The position numbers were made by a program, and so were the translations under genes. From the NCBI GenBank assembly GCA_045605765.1, contig JAZUQQ010000045.1:1-52748 (forward strand): a DNA stretch of 52,748 nt. The letters run 5' to 3'. The notes below the pieces were generated by a model. It did not search any database and was not told where the DNA came from. It worked only from the letters and a program-made list of their open reading frames with translations. Source of the stretch: SIG672 sp045605765. Lineage in GTDB: Bacteria; Bacillota; Clostridia; Oscillospirales; CAG-272. Positions 41,226 to 49,625 of the stretch are shown in pieces (position 1 is the stretch's first letter; each line of letters opens with the position of its first letter).

Positions 41226-42449
41226 ATGAAAAACAAGATATTTTCGGTGCTTCTTTCTATCACGTTGGTGATCGCTCTACTTTTCTCAAATACAGCATCG
41301 ATTTTCGCATCCGATGGAGTACTGCCTGATGATGGAAACGGCGAGCAAACAGATGCACCGATAGTTGATACCGAGGTGTCGCTTGACGTCCGTCTTGATC
41401 TTGATGCAAAAGCGGCGATACTCATGGAAGCAAAAACGGGGACCGTGCTTTACGAGCAAAATGCAGATGCCGCACTCTCCCCCGCTTCGGTAACCAAAAT
41501 AATGACTCTTCTTCTCACTATGGAGGCTATGGAATCGGGAGCGTTCAATCTCGACACAGTAGTTACAGCTAGTGAACACGCCGCATCCATCGGAGGCTCG
41601 CAGATATATCTCGAAGCAGGCGAGCAGCTCACCGTGCGCGATATGATAAAATCTGTTGTCGTAGCATCTGCAAATGACGTTGCGACTGCACTTGCCGAGC
41701 TTGTGAGCGGAAGCGAGGAGCTTTTTGTTCAGAGAATGAATGAGAGAGCGAAAGAACTCGGAATGGCAAACACAAATTTTGAAAATCCCACCGGTCTTGA
41801 CGATAATACAGTAAATCACGTCACGAGTGCTCGTGACATAGCAATTATGTCGAGAGAGCTTATGCGCCACGAGGTTATTTTCGAGTTCACGAAGATCTGG
41901 CAGGATACGATACGAAACGGCGCATTTACACTCACCAATACAAACAGAATGATACGTTATTACAGCGGATGCACAGGACTCAAAACAGGCTCTACCTCAA
42001 AAGCGGGATACTGCATAAGCTCGACTGCAGAGCGTGACGGAATGGAGCTTGTAGCGGTTATTCTGGGAGCTTCGACGAGAGACAACCGTAACAAATCGTC
42101 GGCAAAGCTTCTCGATTACGGCTTTGCAAATTACGCTTACGTTTCTTTTGAGACCGAAATTCTTGACCCTATAAAAGTATCCTTTGGTACGGTGGATTCA
42201 GCTTCTGTTGGATATAAGAGCTTCGGTACGGTCTGTGCAAAGAGCGAAGCAAAGAACGCACAGCGTATCGTTGAGGTGCCCGAAAAGCTTGAAGCCCCGC
42301 TAAAAAAAGGAGACATTGTCGGTAAAGTGCGCTATATGTCGGGAGATAAAGAACTCGGTTCGGACAATATCTATGTCTTAGAGGATGTAGAAAGGATAAC
42401 GATGCCACAAATTTTCGGCAGAATACTGCGAAAATATTTCTTTGTTTAA
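41226..42449 (+). CDS. dacF: serine-type D-alanyl-D-alanine carboxypeptidase (PBP5/DacF family)
   Basis: A 407-residue secreted penicillin-binding protein trimming D-Ala from peptidoglycan pentapeptides. Signal peptide residues 1-29. Active-site motifs: SVTK at S88-K91, SAN at 148-150, and KTG at K253-G255, all intact. The C-terminal third (about 310-407) is the PBP5-type beta domain. It ends in a mildly amphipathic IFGRILRKYFFV tail, likely a peripheral membrane anchor. AGGAGG at 41210-41215 gives a sure start at 41226. It stands alone, after the ABC-F terminator. Confidence 0.93.
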   Translation: MKNKIFSVLLSITLVIALLFSNTASIFASDGVLPDDGNGEQTDAPIVDTEVSLDVRLDLDAKAAILMEAKTGTVLYEQNADAALSPASVTKIMTLLLTMEAMESGAFNLDTVVTASEHAASIGGSQIYLEAGEQLTVRDMIKSVVVASANDVATALAELVSGSEELFVQRMNERAKELGMANTNFENPTGLDDNTVNHVTSARDIAIMSRELMRHEVIFEFTKIWQDTIRNGAFTLTNTNRMIRYYSGCTGLKTGSTSKAGYCISSTAERDGMELVAVILGASTRDNRNKSSAKLLDYGFANYAYVSFETEILDPIKVSFGTVDSASVGYKSFGTVCAKSEAKNAQRIVEVPEKLEAPLKKGDIVGKVRYMSGDKELGSDNIYVLEDVERITMPQIFGRILRKYFFV

Positions 42450-42468
42450 TAAATTTAACAAAATATTC

Positions 42469-42497
42469 TTGAATATCTCCGATCGATGTAGTATTAT
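42469..42497 (+). promoter_or_regulatory. promoter of pgi
   Basis: TTGAAT at 42469-42474 and TATTAT at 42492-42497, 17-nt spacer, about 35 nt ahead of the ATG at 42531, which has TCGGAGG upstream. Confidence 0.7.
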
Positions 42498-42530
42498 ATA
42501 CTTATTATATCATTCGGAGGTATTTTTCTT

Positions 42531-43871
42531 ATGGTACTCAAATTAAAAGACACCTATCTTTCGGGCGTAGTTACTGAGGCAGACTATAAAAGCGTTGAGG
42601 GCGATATAAAGCGCGCTCACGAAACTCTTTACTCAAAGAGCGGCGCGGGAAGCGACTTTCTCGGCTGGCAGGATCTTCCTGTAAATTACGATAAAGAAGA
42701 GTTTGCAAGAATTCAGAACGCGGCAAAGAAGATCGCCGGGCTCTGCGATGTTTTCGTCGTTATCGGTATCGGTGGCTCTTACCTCGGTGCGAGAGCGGCT
42801 ATCGAATTCTGTAAGGGCGCAAACTATAATAATCTCAAAAAGGACACTCCCGACATCTATTTTACGGGTAACGATATTTCGGCATCGAATATGTCCGAGC
42901 TTCTTGAAATCTGCGAAGATCGCGATATCTGCGTAAACGTTATCTCCAAATCGGGAACTACTACCGAGCCCGCAATCGCCTTCCGTATCTTCCGCGAGCT
43001 TCTTGAAAAGAAATACGGCAAGGAAGGCGCAAGAGAAAGAATTTTCGTCACGACCGATAAATGCCGCGGTAAGCTTAAGGAGCTTTCAAACGAGGAAGGC
43101 TACGAGACTTTCGTAGTACCCGATGATGTCGGAGGAAGATATTCGGTTCTCACTCCCGTAGGACTTCTTCCCATAGCAGTTGCAGGTATTGATATTCAGG
43201 ATATGATGAACGGTGCCGCTGACGCGAGAAAAGCATACTCCGAGAGTGACATAAATAAAAACGACTGTTATAAGTATGCAGCAATCCGCAATATACTTTA
43301 CAGAAAGGGTAAGAGCGTCGAGTTCTTCGTTTCATACGAAAGCTCGCTCATTATGACCGCAGAGTGGTGGAAGCAGCTTTACGGTGAGAGCGAGGGCAAA
43401 GGGGGTAAGGGCATACTTCCCGCATCGGTTGCCTTCACGACCGACCTTCACTCTATGGGTCAGTTTATTCAGGAGGGAAGCAGAATAATGTTCGAAACGG
43501 TCGTCGACCTCGTAAACTCGAACCGTTCTGTCGAAATTCCTTACGACGAGGCAAACTCGGACGGACTTAACTTCCTTGCAGGTAAGGATATGCACGACGT
43601 CTGCCGTACCGCGTTTAAAGCTACTGCTATCGCTCATACTGACGGAAATACTCCGAATATAATTCTCGAGCTTGAACGCCGCGGCGCTTATGAGTTTGGT
43701 CATCTCGTGTATTTCTTTGAGCTTGGATGCGCTATTTCGGGCTACACTCTAGGCATAAATCCCTTCGACCAGCCGGGTGTTGAAGAGTATAAGAAGAATA
43801 TGTTTGCGCTCCTCGGTAAGCCGGGTGCGGAAAATGAGGCACGCCGTCGCGAACTTGAAGCAAAACTGTAA
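42531..43871 (+). CDS. pgi: glucose-6-phosphate isomerase
   Basis: A 446-residue glycolytic enzyme interconverting glucose-6-phosphate and fructose-6-phosphate, the latter being the source of the UDP-GlcNAc used by the capsule locus. Motifs are VVIGIGGSYLGARAAIEF (about 76-93), the phosphate-binding NVISKSGTTTEPAIAFR, the DDVGGRYSVLTPVGLLP signature (about 201-217), and ELGCAISGYTLGINPFDQPGVEEYK with the terminal QPGVE. Length matches the Firmicute class (about 450). Confidence 0.95.
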   Translation: MVLKLKDTYLSGVVTEADYKSVEGDIKRAHETLYSKSGAGSDFLGWQDLPVNYDKEEFARIQNAAKKIAGLCDVFVVIGIGGSYLGARAAIEFCKGANYNNLKKDTPDIYFTGNDISASNMSELLEICEDRDICVNVISKSGTTTEPAIAFRIFRELLEKKYGKEGARERIFVTTDKCRGKLKELSNEEGYETFVVPDDVGGRYSVLTPVGLLPIAVAGIDIQDMMNGAADARKAYSESDINKNDCYKYAAIRNILYRKGKSVEFFVSYESSLIMTAEWWKQLYGESEGKGGKGILPASVAFTTDLHSMGQFIQEGSRIMFETVVDLVNSNRSVEIPYDEANSDGLNFLAGKDMHDVCRTAFKATAIAHTDGNTPNIILELERRGAYEFGHLVYFFELGCAISGYTLGINPFDQPGVEEYKKNMFALLGKPGAENEARRRELEAKL

Positions 43872-43900
43872 AATATTTTTTACATTGACCCAAACGATTA

Positions 43901-43929
43901 TTGACATATTTACAATATTATGTTAAAAT
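43901..43929 (+). promoter_or_regulatory. promoter of the P-loop protein and probably ddh
   Basis: TTGACA at 43901-43906 and TAAAAT at 43924-43929, 17-nt spacer; about 60 nt ahead of the ATG at 43991. No terminator is seen between pgi and this promoter. Confidence 0.75.
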
Positions 43930-43990
43930 AATACTCGAAAGAGGAAAACTCTTCACAATAAACCAAATTCTTTTATATCAGGAGGACAAA

Positions 43991-44407
43991 ATGGGAAAGA
44001 TGATTAAACTTGTTGTAGGTCTCAAAGGCTCCGGAAAAACCAAGACTCTTATTGAGCGCGCAAATGCAGCTGCAGAGGAAACTAAGGGTAGCGTAGTTTG
44101 CATAGAGAAGGGTGATAAGCTCATTCACGAAATAAAGTATCAGGTTCGTCTCGTTGACACCGATGAATATAACGTAACTACGGCAGCTTCGCTGTACGGA
44201 TTTATTGCGGGTATGTACGCAAGTAACCACGATATCACTTCTGTTTTCGTTGATTCTGCTCTCAAAATTTGTGGCAACGATATGGCTACCTTTGAACAAC
44301 TCGTTCTCGAACTCGATAAGCTCTCAGAGAAGAACTCTTTTGAAGTATTTATGACTTCTTCCTGCACCGCAGAAAGTCTTCCCGAATCGATCAAAAAGTA
44401 TCTTTGA
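43991..44407 (+). CDS. small P-loop ATP/GTP-binding protein, function unknown
   Basis: A 138-residue cytoplasmic protein with Walker A GLKGSGKTKTLIERAN at residues 9-24 and a likely Walker B strand SVFVDSALKICGND (about 84-97). It keeps a RecA-like fold order (VVCIEKGDKL, then YGFIAGMYASN) but has no recognisable effector domain. Similar short proteins in Clostridia are often labelled PilT-like without evidence. GGAGG at 43981-43985 fixes the start, so an upstream TTG at 43901 is rejected. The ddh gene follows after 48 nt without a terminator, so the two may share a transcript. Confidence 0.7.
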   Translation: MGKMIKLVVGLKGSGKTKTLIERANAAAEETKGSVVCIEKGDKLIHEIKYQVRLVDTDEYNVTTAASLYGFIAGMYASNHDITSVFVDSALKICGNDMATFEQLVLELDKLSEKNSFEVFMTSSCTAESLPESIKKYL

Positions 44408-44455
44408 GAAGTAAGCCCAACATAGTACTATTTCCAAAAAGTTAAGGAACTTTAT

Positions 44456-45448
44456 ATGAAAAATAAAATCAAAGTGGCAATCTATGGCTACGGCAATATA
44501 GGCCGTGGCGTAGAAGCCGCAATTTCTAAATGCCCCGATATGGAACTTGTGGCGATATTCACTCGCAGAGACCCGTCGAGTGTGAAGGTGCACGGAGTAA
44601 ACGTTCCTGTCTTCCGCGCACAGGATATTCCTTCTTTTAAGGATAGAATAGATGTGGTCATTCTTTGCGGAGGAAGCGCTACCGATCTCCCTGTCCAGAC
44701 GCCTGACCTTGCAAGAGATTTTTGCGTAGTCGATAGCTTTGATACACACGCAAAAATTCCCGAGCATTTTGCAAATGTTGATCAGGCAGCAAAAAAAGGC
44801 AGAAGGACTGCTATAATATCATCGGGTTGGGATCCCGGTCTGTTCTCGCTTATGCGTCTCTATTCAGAGGCGGCAGTTCCAAATGGAGAAAGTTACACGT
44901 TTTGGGGCAGAGGAGTAAGTCAGGGTCATTCTGATGCGATACGGCGAATAGACGGCGTTAGGGATGCGCGGCAGTATACCGTTCCGATCGCAGCGGCAAT
45001 TGAAGCCGTAAGATCGGGAGACACGCCAAAACTATCCGTGAGGGAAAAGCACGAAAGAGTTTGCTATGTCGTAGCGGAACAGGGCGCAGACCTTACGCGT
45101 ATTGAGCGCGAGATAAAGGAAATGCCGAACTATTTTGCCGATTATAATACCACCGTGAATTTTATAAGTGAGGAAGAGCTGAAAAGAGATCACTCGAAGC
45201 TTCCTCACGGAGGTTCTGTTATTAGAAGTGGCAAGAGTGGCTTTGATAATGAGAATACGCATATCGTTGAGTTTTCGTTAAAGCTTGATTCCAACCCCGA
45301 ATTTACGTCTGGAATGCTCGTGGCGTCCGCAAGAGCGGTCTGCCGCATGCGCGAAGAGGAAATGTACGGTTGCAAGACTCTTTTCGACGTTCCTCCGGCA
45401 TATTTCCACCCGATGACCCAAGACGAGCTCAGAGAAAAGCTGCTTTGA
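44456..45448 (+). CDS. ddh: meso-diaminopimelate D-dehydrogenase
   Basis: A 330-residue NADPH enzyme that makes meso-DAP from tetrahydrodipicolinate in one step. IYGYGNIGRGVEAAI (residues 9-23) is the dinucleotide-binding start. FTRRDPSS, CGGSATDLPVQTPDLA, VDSFDTHAKIPEH, SSGWDPGLFSL and TFWGRGVSQGHSDAIRRIDGV (about 145-165) are the substrate-site segments typical of Ddh. The C-terminal NPEFTSGMLVASARA is also characteristic. It implies DAP-type peptidoglycan and an anabolic link to the aspartokinase at 36839. Confidence 0.95.
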   Translation: MKNKIKVAIYGYGNIGRGVEAAISKCPDMELVAIFTRRDPSSVKVHGVNVPVFRAQDIPSFKDRIDVVILCGGSATDLPVQTPDLARDFCVVDSFDTHAKIPEHFANVDQAAKKGRRTAIISSGWDPGLFSLMRLYSEAAVPNGESYTFWGRGVSQGHSDAIRRIDGVRDARQYTVPIAAAIEAVRSGDTPKLSVREKHERVCYVVAEQGADLTRIEREIKEMPNYFADYNTTVNFISEEELKRDHSKLPHGGSVIRSGKSGFDNENTHIVEFSLKLDSNPEFTSGMLVASARAVCRMREEEMYGCKTLFDVPPAYFHPMTQDELREKLL

Positions 45449-45470
45449 TAAGGTATAAATTAAATGAGAA

Positions 45471-45498
45471 AATCCACGATTTTATCGTGGATTTTTTT
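45471..45498. terminator. bidirectional terminator between ddh and the EamA gene
   Basis: AATCCACGAT (45471-45480) / ATCGTGGATT (45484-45493), three-base loop, then TTTTTC on the plus strand and an A-rich tract before it for the minus strand. The EamA stop codon lies inside the hairpin loop. Confidence 0.85.
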
Positions 45499-46417
45499 CG
45501 TCTTTTTTCGATGGGAGCTGTGCAAGTATAACGGCTATAAACATTATAACAGAGCCTATAAGTTCTCTGATTGTCGGTATCTGACCTAGTATAACGAGCG
45601 CGGAAAGTACGGCGAACACCGACTCACAGCTCATAAGCAAAGATGCGAGCGTCGGGTGTAGGTTTTTCTGTGCCACTATTTGTAGAGTAAACGCTACGCC
45701 ACTTGACATGACGCCCGTATAAAGCAGGCTTTTCCAAGCGGGAAGGATCATAGAGGGATCGGGCTTTTCAAGCAGTATTGCAGGGATCACCGTAACGAGC
45801 GCACAGAAGAGAAATTGCAGACAGGAAAGCAAAACTCCGTTGGTTTCCTTTACGAAATAGTCTGCGGCAAGTATCTGCGCGGCAAATCCGAAGGCGCAGA
45901 TGATAAGCAAAATGTCGCCCGTAGCGACGGTAAAACCCTCGCCAACCGACAGAAGATAGAGTGCGACTATCGCAAGTCCTACAGATATCCAAAGTCTCGG
46001 GATTATCTTTTGTCTGAAAAACAGTCCGAAGATCGGAACGATCAGAATATACATGGTCGTTATAAATCCTGCTTTGCCAACATTTCCGCCGCTTTCGGTG
46101 AGATGCAGTATTCCGTACTGCTGAGTTACCATGCCGATAACGAGGAAAACTCCGCAGATCGCGCCTCCGATAAGAGCACGCTTTATCTTATGCGTGTTTT
46201 GGGGAACGATTGGCGCTCCATAAGCATTGTTTTTTTGTGTCCTCTGCATAACAAGCAGAACGGGTATCAAAGCTAAAAATCCGATGAATGATCGAATGCA
46301 CACGAAGGAAAGCGGTCCGATATGCTCCATTCCGAGGCTTTGTGCAATAAATGCGCTTCCCCATATAAACGCCGCAAGCAAGAGAAGCAGGGAAGACGTG
46401 ATCTTTTTTGAATTCAT
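45482..46417 (-). CDS. EamA/DMT-family transporter
   Basis: About 311 residues with ten hydrophobic helices in two EamA repeats, a drug/metabolite transporter fold exporting small metabolites. LLLLAAFIWGSAFIAQSLGMEHIGPLSF near the start and SCESVFAVLSALVILGQIPTIRELIGSVIMFIAVILAQL at the end are family signatures. I choose the ATG at 46417 (MNSKKITSS). A longer in-frame start (GTG at 46462) exists, but its first 15 codons lie within a short repeat unit at 46436-46496, so they are probably not coding. No good ribosome binding site is visible before either start. Substrate unknown. Confidence 0.82.
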   Translation of the reverse strand: MNSKKITSSLLLLLAAFIWGSAFIAQSLGMEHIGPLSFVCIRSFIGFLALIPVLLVMQRTQKNNAYGAPIVPQNTHKIKRALIGGAICGVFLVIGMVTQQYGILHLTESGGNVGKAGFITTMYILIVPIFGLFFRQKIIPRLWISVGLAIVALYLLSVGEGFTVATGDILLIICAFGFAAQILAADYFVKETNGVLLSCLQFLFCALVTVIPAILLEKPDPSMILPAWKSLLYTGVMSSGVAFTLQIVAQKNLHPTLASLLMSCESVFAVLSALVILGQIPTIRELIGSVIMFIAVILAQLPSKKDEKNPR

Positions 46418-46435
46418 TTTTGTTTTGTCAGAAAA

Positions 46436-46607
46436 TCTTTTTGAAAAAAGGCTTTCCGACACCTTTCGAAAAAACTTTTCTAAAAGTGAGTGTGAGAAAC
46501 TGAATTATATGATAACGTTTGTAATGATTGGGGTCTTTTTGAAAAAGGTTTTCCAGTTGATTTGCCGCACAAATCAATTTCACCTTCTCCAAAAACTTTA
46601 GTAAAAG
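46436..46607. repeat. two imperfect direct repeats of about 60-74 nt
   Basis: Unit A (46534-46607) and unit B (46436-46496) both begin TCTTTTTGAAAAA-GG-TTTCC and both end with AAAACTTT..TAAAAG, with a variable middle containing ACC TT-CC/TC. On the minus strand they read as AAAGTTTTT..AAGGTG..GGAAA-CCTTTTTCAAAAAGA. They lie upstream of the EamA gene. They look like a dispersed short intergenic element with dyad symmetry. Confidence 0.6.
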
Positions 46608-46671
46608 AACTAATATATAATTTATATATTAAGCTTTACCACAATAGTTACAGTATATGCGGTACTCAAAA

Positions 46672-46710
46672 GATAAAGAAAGGTCTTACACAGACCTTTC
46701 TTTATCTTTA
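46672..46710. terminator. strong terminator behind the potABCD operon
   Basis: A 15-bp perfect stem GATAAAGAAAGGTCT (46672-46686) / AGACCTTTCTTTATC (46692-46706), loop TACAC, with T-rich sequence on both sides. It lies 15 nt past the potD stop (minus strand). Confidence 0.85.
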
Positions 46711-46720
46711 TATGCGTATT

Positions 46721-47974
46721 TTAATAATTGTTTCTTATTTTTTTGCGTACTATGAAGAATACGGCGAAGAAGACAAGGGTTGCAACTATAACCGCGCACA
46801 TAACGTATATCGTAGGACTTACTTCTATATCAGATTTGAGATCCTCCCAAAGTGTGTTTATTAGAGCAAGCTTTTCGTTTGTGAGGTTGACGTATGCCGT
46901 CGCATTTACGCTTTCGGTACCGTACATCTTCTCGTATCCGTCCTCTTTGATTTCGCCCATATATTCGATATATGATTCATTTTCGCGGACAAGTCGGTTG
47001 GGAGATGCATAGTAGGTGTATTCTGCATTTGCGATAGCAGGCTCCTCTGAGAGCATAAAGTTGATATATCTCTCTGCGACAAGCTTGTTTTCACTGTCTT
47101 TCGGGATACACATAGCATCAACGTAGAGGTTCGTGCCCTCGTTTGGATAGTAGAATTCGAGATCGTTATTTTCCTCGTACATCGCAAGGAAATCTCCTGC
47201 ATAATACGCCGCGATAGCAGCAGAACCGCCCTCCATCTTGTTGAAGATCTCGTCCATAACATAGCCCTGAACGATGTCCTTTTGCTCTTTGAGCTTATCA
47301 AGTGCGCGTTTCCATTCGCTAACATCGTCAGTATTTACGTCAATGCCGAGATAATACTGAGCCGTACCCAGCGCGTCGCGTGAGTTGTTAAATTGCAGGA
47401 TATTTCCGCTGTAATCCTTATCCCACATAAGCGACCACGAGCCAATATCCTCGTCGTCGGGATCGACCATGGTAGTGTTATAGATAATACCTATCATGCC
47501 GTAAAAATATGGAACAGAATAGATATTACCCTTGTCGTAATAGTCATACTTAGCGTCTTTGCCGTAGAATTCGGGAACGATATTTTCAATATTCGGAATA
47601 TTTGAGTAATCAAGAGGATATAGCATATCCTCTGCTATAAGACGCTCGATCATATAGTCCGACGGAACTATGACATCGTAACTGACCGCACCGCTTGAAA
47701 GTTTAGCGTACATATCCTCGTTTGAGGAATAGGTCGAATAAGTTACTTCGACTCTTTCTCCGTAAGTCTCAAAGTACCATTTTTCAAACTCCTCGTTGAC
47801 GTCAAGTGAACCTTCCGAGCCGTCTGAGATATATTCGCCCCAGTTGTAAACGTAGAGCGTTTTGACCTTGTTGTCCTTTTTTTTGTCCGAACAGGATACG
47901 AAGGAAATCGACATAGAAATCAACAGAGCTGCTAAAAGAATAGCAGAGAGTATGCTTTTTACAGTAGATCTCAT
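46721..47974 (-). CDS. potD: polyamine ABC transporter substrate-binding lipoprotein with C-terminal TM helix
   Basis: A 417-residue extracellular binding protein for spermidine/putrescine. Residues 1-28 are a lipoprotein signal ending SFVSC, with the acylated Cys at about residue 28 followed by SDKKKDNK. The PotD fold starts at TLYVYNWGEYISDGSEGSLDVNEEFEKWY; AVSYDVIVPSDYMIERLIAEDMLYPLDYSNIPNIEN and WSLMWDKDYSGNI are diagnostic. The C-terminal ~35 residues form a membrane helix (TIYVMCAVIVATLVFFAVFFIV) ended by RKKIRNNY, which ordinary PotD proteins lack. The frame is open further upstream inside potC, but the ATG at 47974 with AGGAGG before it is clear and overlaps the potC stop (ATGA). Confidence 0.9.
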   Translation of the reverse strand: MRSTVKSILSAILLAALLISMSISFVSCSDKKKDNKVKTLYVYNWGEYISDGSEGSLDVNEEFEKWYFETYGERVEVTYSTYSSNEDMYAKLSSGAVSYDVIVPSDYMIERLIAEDMLYPLDYSNIPNIENIVPEFYGKDAKYDYYDKGNIYSVPYFYGMIGIIYNTTMVDPDDEDIGSWSLMWDKDYSGNILQFNNSRDALGTAQYYLGIDVNTDDVSEWKRALDKLKEQKDIVQGYVMDEIFNKMEGGSAAIAAYYAGDFLAMYEENNDLEFYYPNEGTNLYVDAMCIPKDSENKLVAERYINFMLSEEPAIANAEYTYYASPNRLVRENESYIEYMGEIKEDGYEKMYGTESVNATAYVNLTNEKLALINTLWEDLKSDIEVSPTIYVMCAVIVATLVFFAVFFIVRKKIRNNY

Positions 47975-48807
47975 TTCGCACCTCCTGAGCTCTTTTTTCT
48001 CTTTACGTAGGTCACACGCTTGTCGGATACCGACCCCGCAAAGTTGACGATAAGCAGTATCGCGAGAATTATCGCGACGATGAGCGCGCAGAGAGCATAC
48101 ATACTGAATTTGACATTGTGAACAGTCTGGTTGTAAACGTAGAGGGGAAGCGTCTGAAAAGTTGGAGAGCTTACGAAATGACTTATTACGAAATCGTCTA
48201 GAGACATCGTAAATCCGAGCATAAGTCCGGATATTATTCCGGGTACTATCTCGGGAAGCTCTACCGAGAAGAATGCGCGCGCAGGCGTACAACCCAGATC
48301 CTGCGCCGCCTCGGAAAGAGATTTGTCAAGCTGACTGAATCTCGGAGTGACCGAAAGCAGGACATAGGGAAGGTTGAAGGTGGTGTGCGCCACGAGCATA
48401 GTGCCGAAGCCCATAAAGTTATTTGCCTTTATGATAGTTGCTACCGCAACGAAAAGGAGCATCATCGAAACTCCGGTTACAATATCGGGGTTCATCATAG
48501 GAATATTCGTGATCGATTGTACTGAGCCTTTTATGACTTTGCTTTTCATATGGTGCAGTCCAAGCGCGGCGAAGGTTCCGATCACGGTTGCGATAAGAGA
48601 AGACAGAATTGCCAGAACGAGAGAGTTTTTGAGTGCGGTAAGAGCTTCCTCGTCATTGAAAAGCTCTTCGTACCAAGTAAGTGAGAAACCGGTAAATTCT
48701 GAAAGACTTCCGCCGTCGTTGAATGAGAATATGATGAGTACGGCAATAGGAGCGTATAACAGGGCAAATATAAGGAAAATATATCCACCCGACAGGAATT
48801 TTTTCAT
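47971..48807 (-). CDS. potC: polyamine ABC transporter permease PotC
   Basis: A 278-residue permease with six membrane helices. The EAA loop is SLSEAAQDLGCTPARAFFSVELPEIVPGIISG (about 160-190), the contact site for the PotA ATPase; LGFTMSLDDFVISHFVSSPTFQTLPLYVYN is typical of PotC. It overlaps potB by 4 nt upstream and potD by 4 nt downstream. Confidence 0.93.
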   Translation of the reverse strand: MKKFLSGGYIFLIFALLYAPIAVLIIFSFNDGGSLSEFTGFSLTWYEELFNDEEALTALKNSLVLAILSSLIATVIGTFAALGLHHMKSKVIKGSVQSITNIPMMNPDIVTGVSMMLLFVAVATIIKANNFMGFGTMLVAHTTFNLPYVLLSVTPRFSQLDKSLSEAAQDLGCTPARAFFSVELPEIVPGIISGLMLGFTMSLDDFVISHFVSSPTFQTLPLYVYNQTVHNVKFSMYALCALIVAIILAILLIVNFAGSVSDKRVTYVKRKKSSGGAK

Positions 48808-49625
48808 ATTACTATACCTCCTTCGTCGTCCGAGAACTTATTCATTATCCATACAGAAATTAGAATAAGAATCATCATAACCAGAGATATTGCCGCGCCT
48901 ACGTTGTAGGTGCTCGTGTTTTTGAAAAGACGCTCAATGGTATCACCTATAAGATCTATCTTGCCCGCACCGAGCTTCTGCGAGATATAGAACGTGCTTA
49001 TAGAGGGGACGAAGACCATCGTGATCCCCGAAATAACACCCGAAACTGTGAGAGGCATAATCACCTTGGTCATTGTTTTTATCGGGTTGCATCCGAGATC
49101 TGCTGCCGCCTCGATATATCTCTTGTCGAGCTTGGTCATAGCGGTAAAGATCGGGAGAACCATATAGGGCAGGAAATCGTATACCATACCGAGTATAACT
49201 CCGAAATCGGAGCCTACGATATAAAGCTTGTCAAGCCCAAGATTTTCGAGGAAAGCGTTGAGCAGTCCGCCGTTGTCAAGTAGTGCCATAAGCGCGTAGG
49301 TTCTGATAAGCAGGTTGCACCACATAGGGAGCATAATGAGCACTATAAGGATCTTCTGTGTCTTCGGCTTGGCTTTTGCCATAAAATATGCGAGCGGATA
49401 TCCGATAATAAGGCATATTACGGTCGCGATAAGTGCAAACGCTATCGAAAGAATGAACACGTTTGAATACTGTGAAAGAGAGGTTATATTAGAAAACGAG
49501 AAATTTCCGCTTTCGTCGGTAAAGGCAAAATAAAGAACGAAGAGCATCGGCGCTACGATGAACATTATTGCCCATACAATATGGGGTGCCGCCGCTATCT
49601 TTTGAAATACGGATCTTCCTTTCAT
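48804..49625 (-). CDS. potB: polyamine ABC transporter permease PotB
   Basis: A 273-residue permease with six membrane helices. The EAA loop is YIEAAADLGCNPIKTMTKVIMPLTVSGVISGI (about 178-208), and LPMWCNLLIRTYALMALL is the conserved PotB segment. It is the second gene of the operon, overlapping potA by 4 nt and potC by 4 nt. Confidence 0.93.
   Translation of the reverse strand: MKGRSVFQKIAAAPHIVWAIMFIVAPMLFVLYFAFTDESGNFSFSNITSLSQYSNVFILSIAFALIATVICLIIGYPLAYFMAKAKPKTQKILIVLIMLPMWCNLLIRTYALMALLDNGGLLNAFLENLGLDKLYIVGSDFGVILGMVYDFLPYMVLPIFTAMTKLDKRYIEAAADLGCNPIKTMTKVIMPLTVSGVISGITMVFVPSISTFYISQKLGAGKIDLIGDTIERLFKNTSTYNVGAAISLVMMILILISVWIMNKFSDDEGGIVI

Noticed and set aside
46418..46462. Extended N-terminus of the EamA transporter (15 extra residues)
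   Set aside because: These codons fall inside one of the two short repeats and precede a normal transporter start; the extension lacks support.
47975..48292. 106-residue N-terminal extension of PotD
   Set aside because: It overlaps potC in another frame; the lipoprotein signal and AGGAGG fix the start at 47974.
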